Assembly: GCA_963707895.1 (NCBI GenBank) | Contig: CAVPRS010000010.1 | Span: forward strand, 310,001-374,000 | Source of the DNA: Fodinibacter sp963707895 | GTDB lineage: Bacteria; Actinomycetota; Actinomycetes; Actinomycetales; Dermatophilaceae | DNA: 64,000 nucleotides | Reading direction: 5' to 3' | Part shown: positions 62,866 through 64,000 of the stretch, in pieces | How the letters are laid out: each line of letters opens with the position of its first letter | Numbering within the stretch: position 1 is the stretch's first letter | Notes under the pieces: model-generated | Told to the model about the DNA's origin: nothing | The model's input: the letters and a program-made list of their open reading frames with translations, nothing else | Databases searched by the model: none | Program-made: the position numbers and the translations under genes

Positions 62866-63717
62866 TCACCCCTCGAGGGTGAGGGTGAGGTGTCCCGTCT
62901 CCGGAGCCGTCGCTGCACGCAGACCGGCGGTGACGACGTCATCCGCCCGGCCGACGACGAGCTCGACGGTGCTGGGCAGGAACACCGGAGCGGTGAACCA
63001 CACGTGGCTGCGCGACGGTCCGAGCGACGTGCGCCCCAGGGCCCCCAGGGTGCGCGCGCAGGTCCACATGCCGTGCGCGATCTGCCGCCGGAAGCCCATC
63101 GCCTTCGCGCTCAACGGGTGCAGGTGGATCGGGTTGAGGTCGCCGCTCACGCCCGCGTAGGTGCGGCCGAGGTCGTCGGGCAGGCGCCACCGGGCCACCG
63201 GCGGGCCCTCGGGCAGCGCGGGCGGGGTGTCGCCGCGCGGGGCGTCGTCGGTGCCGGCGCCCCTGCTGAGGTAGACGCTGTCGCACTCCCAGACGAGCTC
63301 GCCGCCGACGAGTGCCTCCAGGCGCACGTCCAGGGTGCGGCCGCGCCGGTGCGGCCGCAGCGCACCCGCGGTCACCGACAGCGTGAGGGCGTCGCCGGCA
63401 TCCAGCCGCGTGTGGGTGGTGACCCGGTTGGACAGGTGCACCAGACCGGGCAGGGGCACCGGGAAGTCGCGCCGCGCCATCAGCGCGGTCTGCACCGGGA
63501 AGGCGAGCACCCAGGGGTAGGGCTGGGGCAGCGTGTCGTCGACGGCGTGACCGGTGAGCCGCTGGTAGGCCGCGAGCCGCGCCCGGTCCACGCGCACGTC
63601 CTCGACGACGAGGGTGCGGTCGGGCACTGTGCTCCCCCGCGGCAGCGCGGCGGTGAGGGCCGCCCGCACCAGCAACGGCGCGGTGGACGGCATCCCGGTG
63701 AGGGTCTCGACCGCCAC
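62866..63717 (-). CDS. MaoC family dehydratase
   Basis: Hot-dog enoyl-CoA/acyl-ACP hydratase, 283 aa. The N-terminal half is a degenerate hot dog (YPWVLAFPVQTALMARRDFPVPLPGLVHLSNRV), the C-terminal half carries the hydratase motif YAGVSGDLNPIHLHPLSAKAMGFRRQIAHGMWT with Asp and His. GTG 63717 lies 1 bp after the fabG stop, so the pair is coupled; GTG 63744 within fabG is less likely. With FabG it would reduce and dehydrate 3-oxoacyl chains in lipid synthesis. Confidence 0.9.
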   Translation of the reverse strand: MAVETLTGMPSTAPLLVRAALTAALPRGSTVPDRTLVVEDVRVDRARLAAYQRLTGHAVDDTLPQPYPWVLAFPVQTALMARRDFPVPLPGLVHLSNRVTTHTRLDAGDALTLSVTAGALRPHRRGRTLDVRLEALVGGELVWECDSVYLSRGAGTDDAPRGDTPPALPEGPPVARWRLPDDLGRTYAGVSGDLNPIHLHPLSAKAMGFRRQIAHGMWTCARTLGALGRTSLGPSRSHVWFTAPVFLPSTVELVVGRADDVVTAGLRAATAPETGHLTLTLEG

Positions 63718-63718
63718 G

Positions 63719-64000
63719 TCAGGCTCCGAGCAGGCTCTGGCCACAGACCCGCACGACGTTGCCGCTCACCGCGGACTGGGCGTCGGAGGCGAAGTAGGCG
63801 ATCGTCTCGGCGACGTCGACCGGTAGGCCACCCTGCGACAGGCTGTTGAGGCGGCGTCCGAGCTCGCGGGTCGCGAACGGGATCCGGGCGGTCATCTCGG
63901 TCTCGATGAAACCGGGCGCCACGGCGTTGACCGTGATGCCGCGCCGGCGCAGACCGCGGTCGCTCGCGTAGGCGTCGACCAGCCCGATGACGCCCGCCTT
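63719..64000 (-). CDS. 3-oxoacyl-ACP reductase FabG-like (5' part beyond window)
   Basis: Only the last 93 residues are present. They begin with KAGVIGLVDAYASDRGLRRRGITVNAVAPGFIETEM, the SDR segment starting at the Lys of YxxxK, and end VSGNVVRVCGQSLLGA. The ending matches the long FabG4-type reductases found upstream of maoC in actinobacteria. Whether the N-terminal extension of FabG4 is present cannot be seen. Confidence 0.88.
   Translation of the reverse strand, partial: KAGVIGLVDAYASDRGLRRRGITVNAVAPGFIETEMTARIPFATRELGRRLNSLSQGGLPVDVAETIAYFASDAQSAVSGNVVRVCGQSLLGA

Overview
The window is GC-rich (by eye about 70%) chromosomal DNA of an actinobacterium, probably order Micrococcales and plausibly Intrasporangiaceae. 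The support is codon use, many GTG starts, leaderless promoters, a pimA-patA-pgsA phosphatidylinositol mannoside cluster and a mycobacterium-like order around ruvCAB/yebC/pdxT and thrS/HIT/pgsA. The genus call is an inference. Nothing resembles a prophage, insertion sequence, CRISPR array or integrated plasmid.

Layout. 1-7.5 kb: truncated P-type cation ATPase, DUF6325 protein plus a 50-aa partner, then an MFS transporter coupled to a GH63-like glucosidase. 7.8 kb: tRNA-Pro(GGG). 8-17.2 kb: the conserved minus-strand cluster ald-xerD-parA-scpA-scpB-rluB-tyrA-cmk-(plsC remnant)-der, joined by many 4-bp GTGA/ATGA overlaps. 17.4-24.8 kb: small membrane protein, hisS with an MBL hydrolase, a cyclophilin and DUF349 protein, and rel. 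24.8-33.2 kb: apt, secF, secD, yajC, ruvB, ruvA, ruvC (with a LexA box), a methyltransferase, yebC and pdxT. 33.3-36.1 kb: plus-strand GNAT and kynU wedged between pdxT and pdxS. 36.2-43.3 kb: LemA-like protein, pimA, patA-type acyltransferase, pgsA, EF-G-like GTPase, PPK2 and HIT hydrolase. 43.3-50 kb: SDR, AraC-VOC, GNATs, thrS and an aminoglycoside-phosphotransferase-like kinase. 50-55.2 kb: S9 peptidase, LysR/EamA pair, FUSC membrane protein. 55.2-61.3 kb: cyclic-nucleotide-binding protein, two metallo-phosphodiesterase-like hydrolases and a large double-cyclase/ATPase/TPR protein. 61.3-64 kb: frameshifted secreted protein, MaoC dehydratase and a truncated FabG.

Working together: the 8-17 kb operon covers chromosome segregation, ribosome maturation and nucleotide supply; sec and ruv genes form the protein-export and Holliday-junction modules; pgsA-patA-pimA build the first PIM lipids. 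The 55-61 kb island may be a second-messenger module in which synthesis, sensing and hydrolysis of a cyclic nucleotide are encoded side by side.

Caution: about a dozen genes, several of them essential in related bacteria (der, rel, ruvA, ald and others), carry single-base frame changes, mostly beside G or C runs. These look more like sequence errors than decay. I report such genes over their full span and say where the frame breaks.
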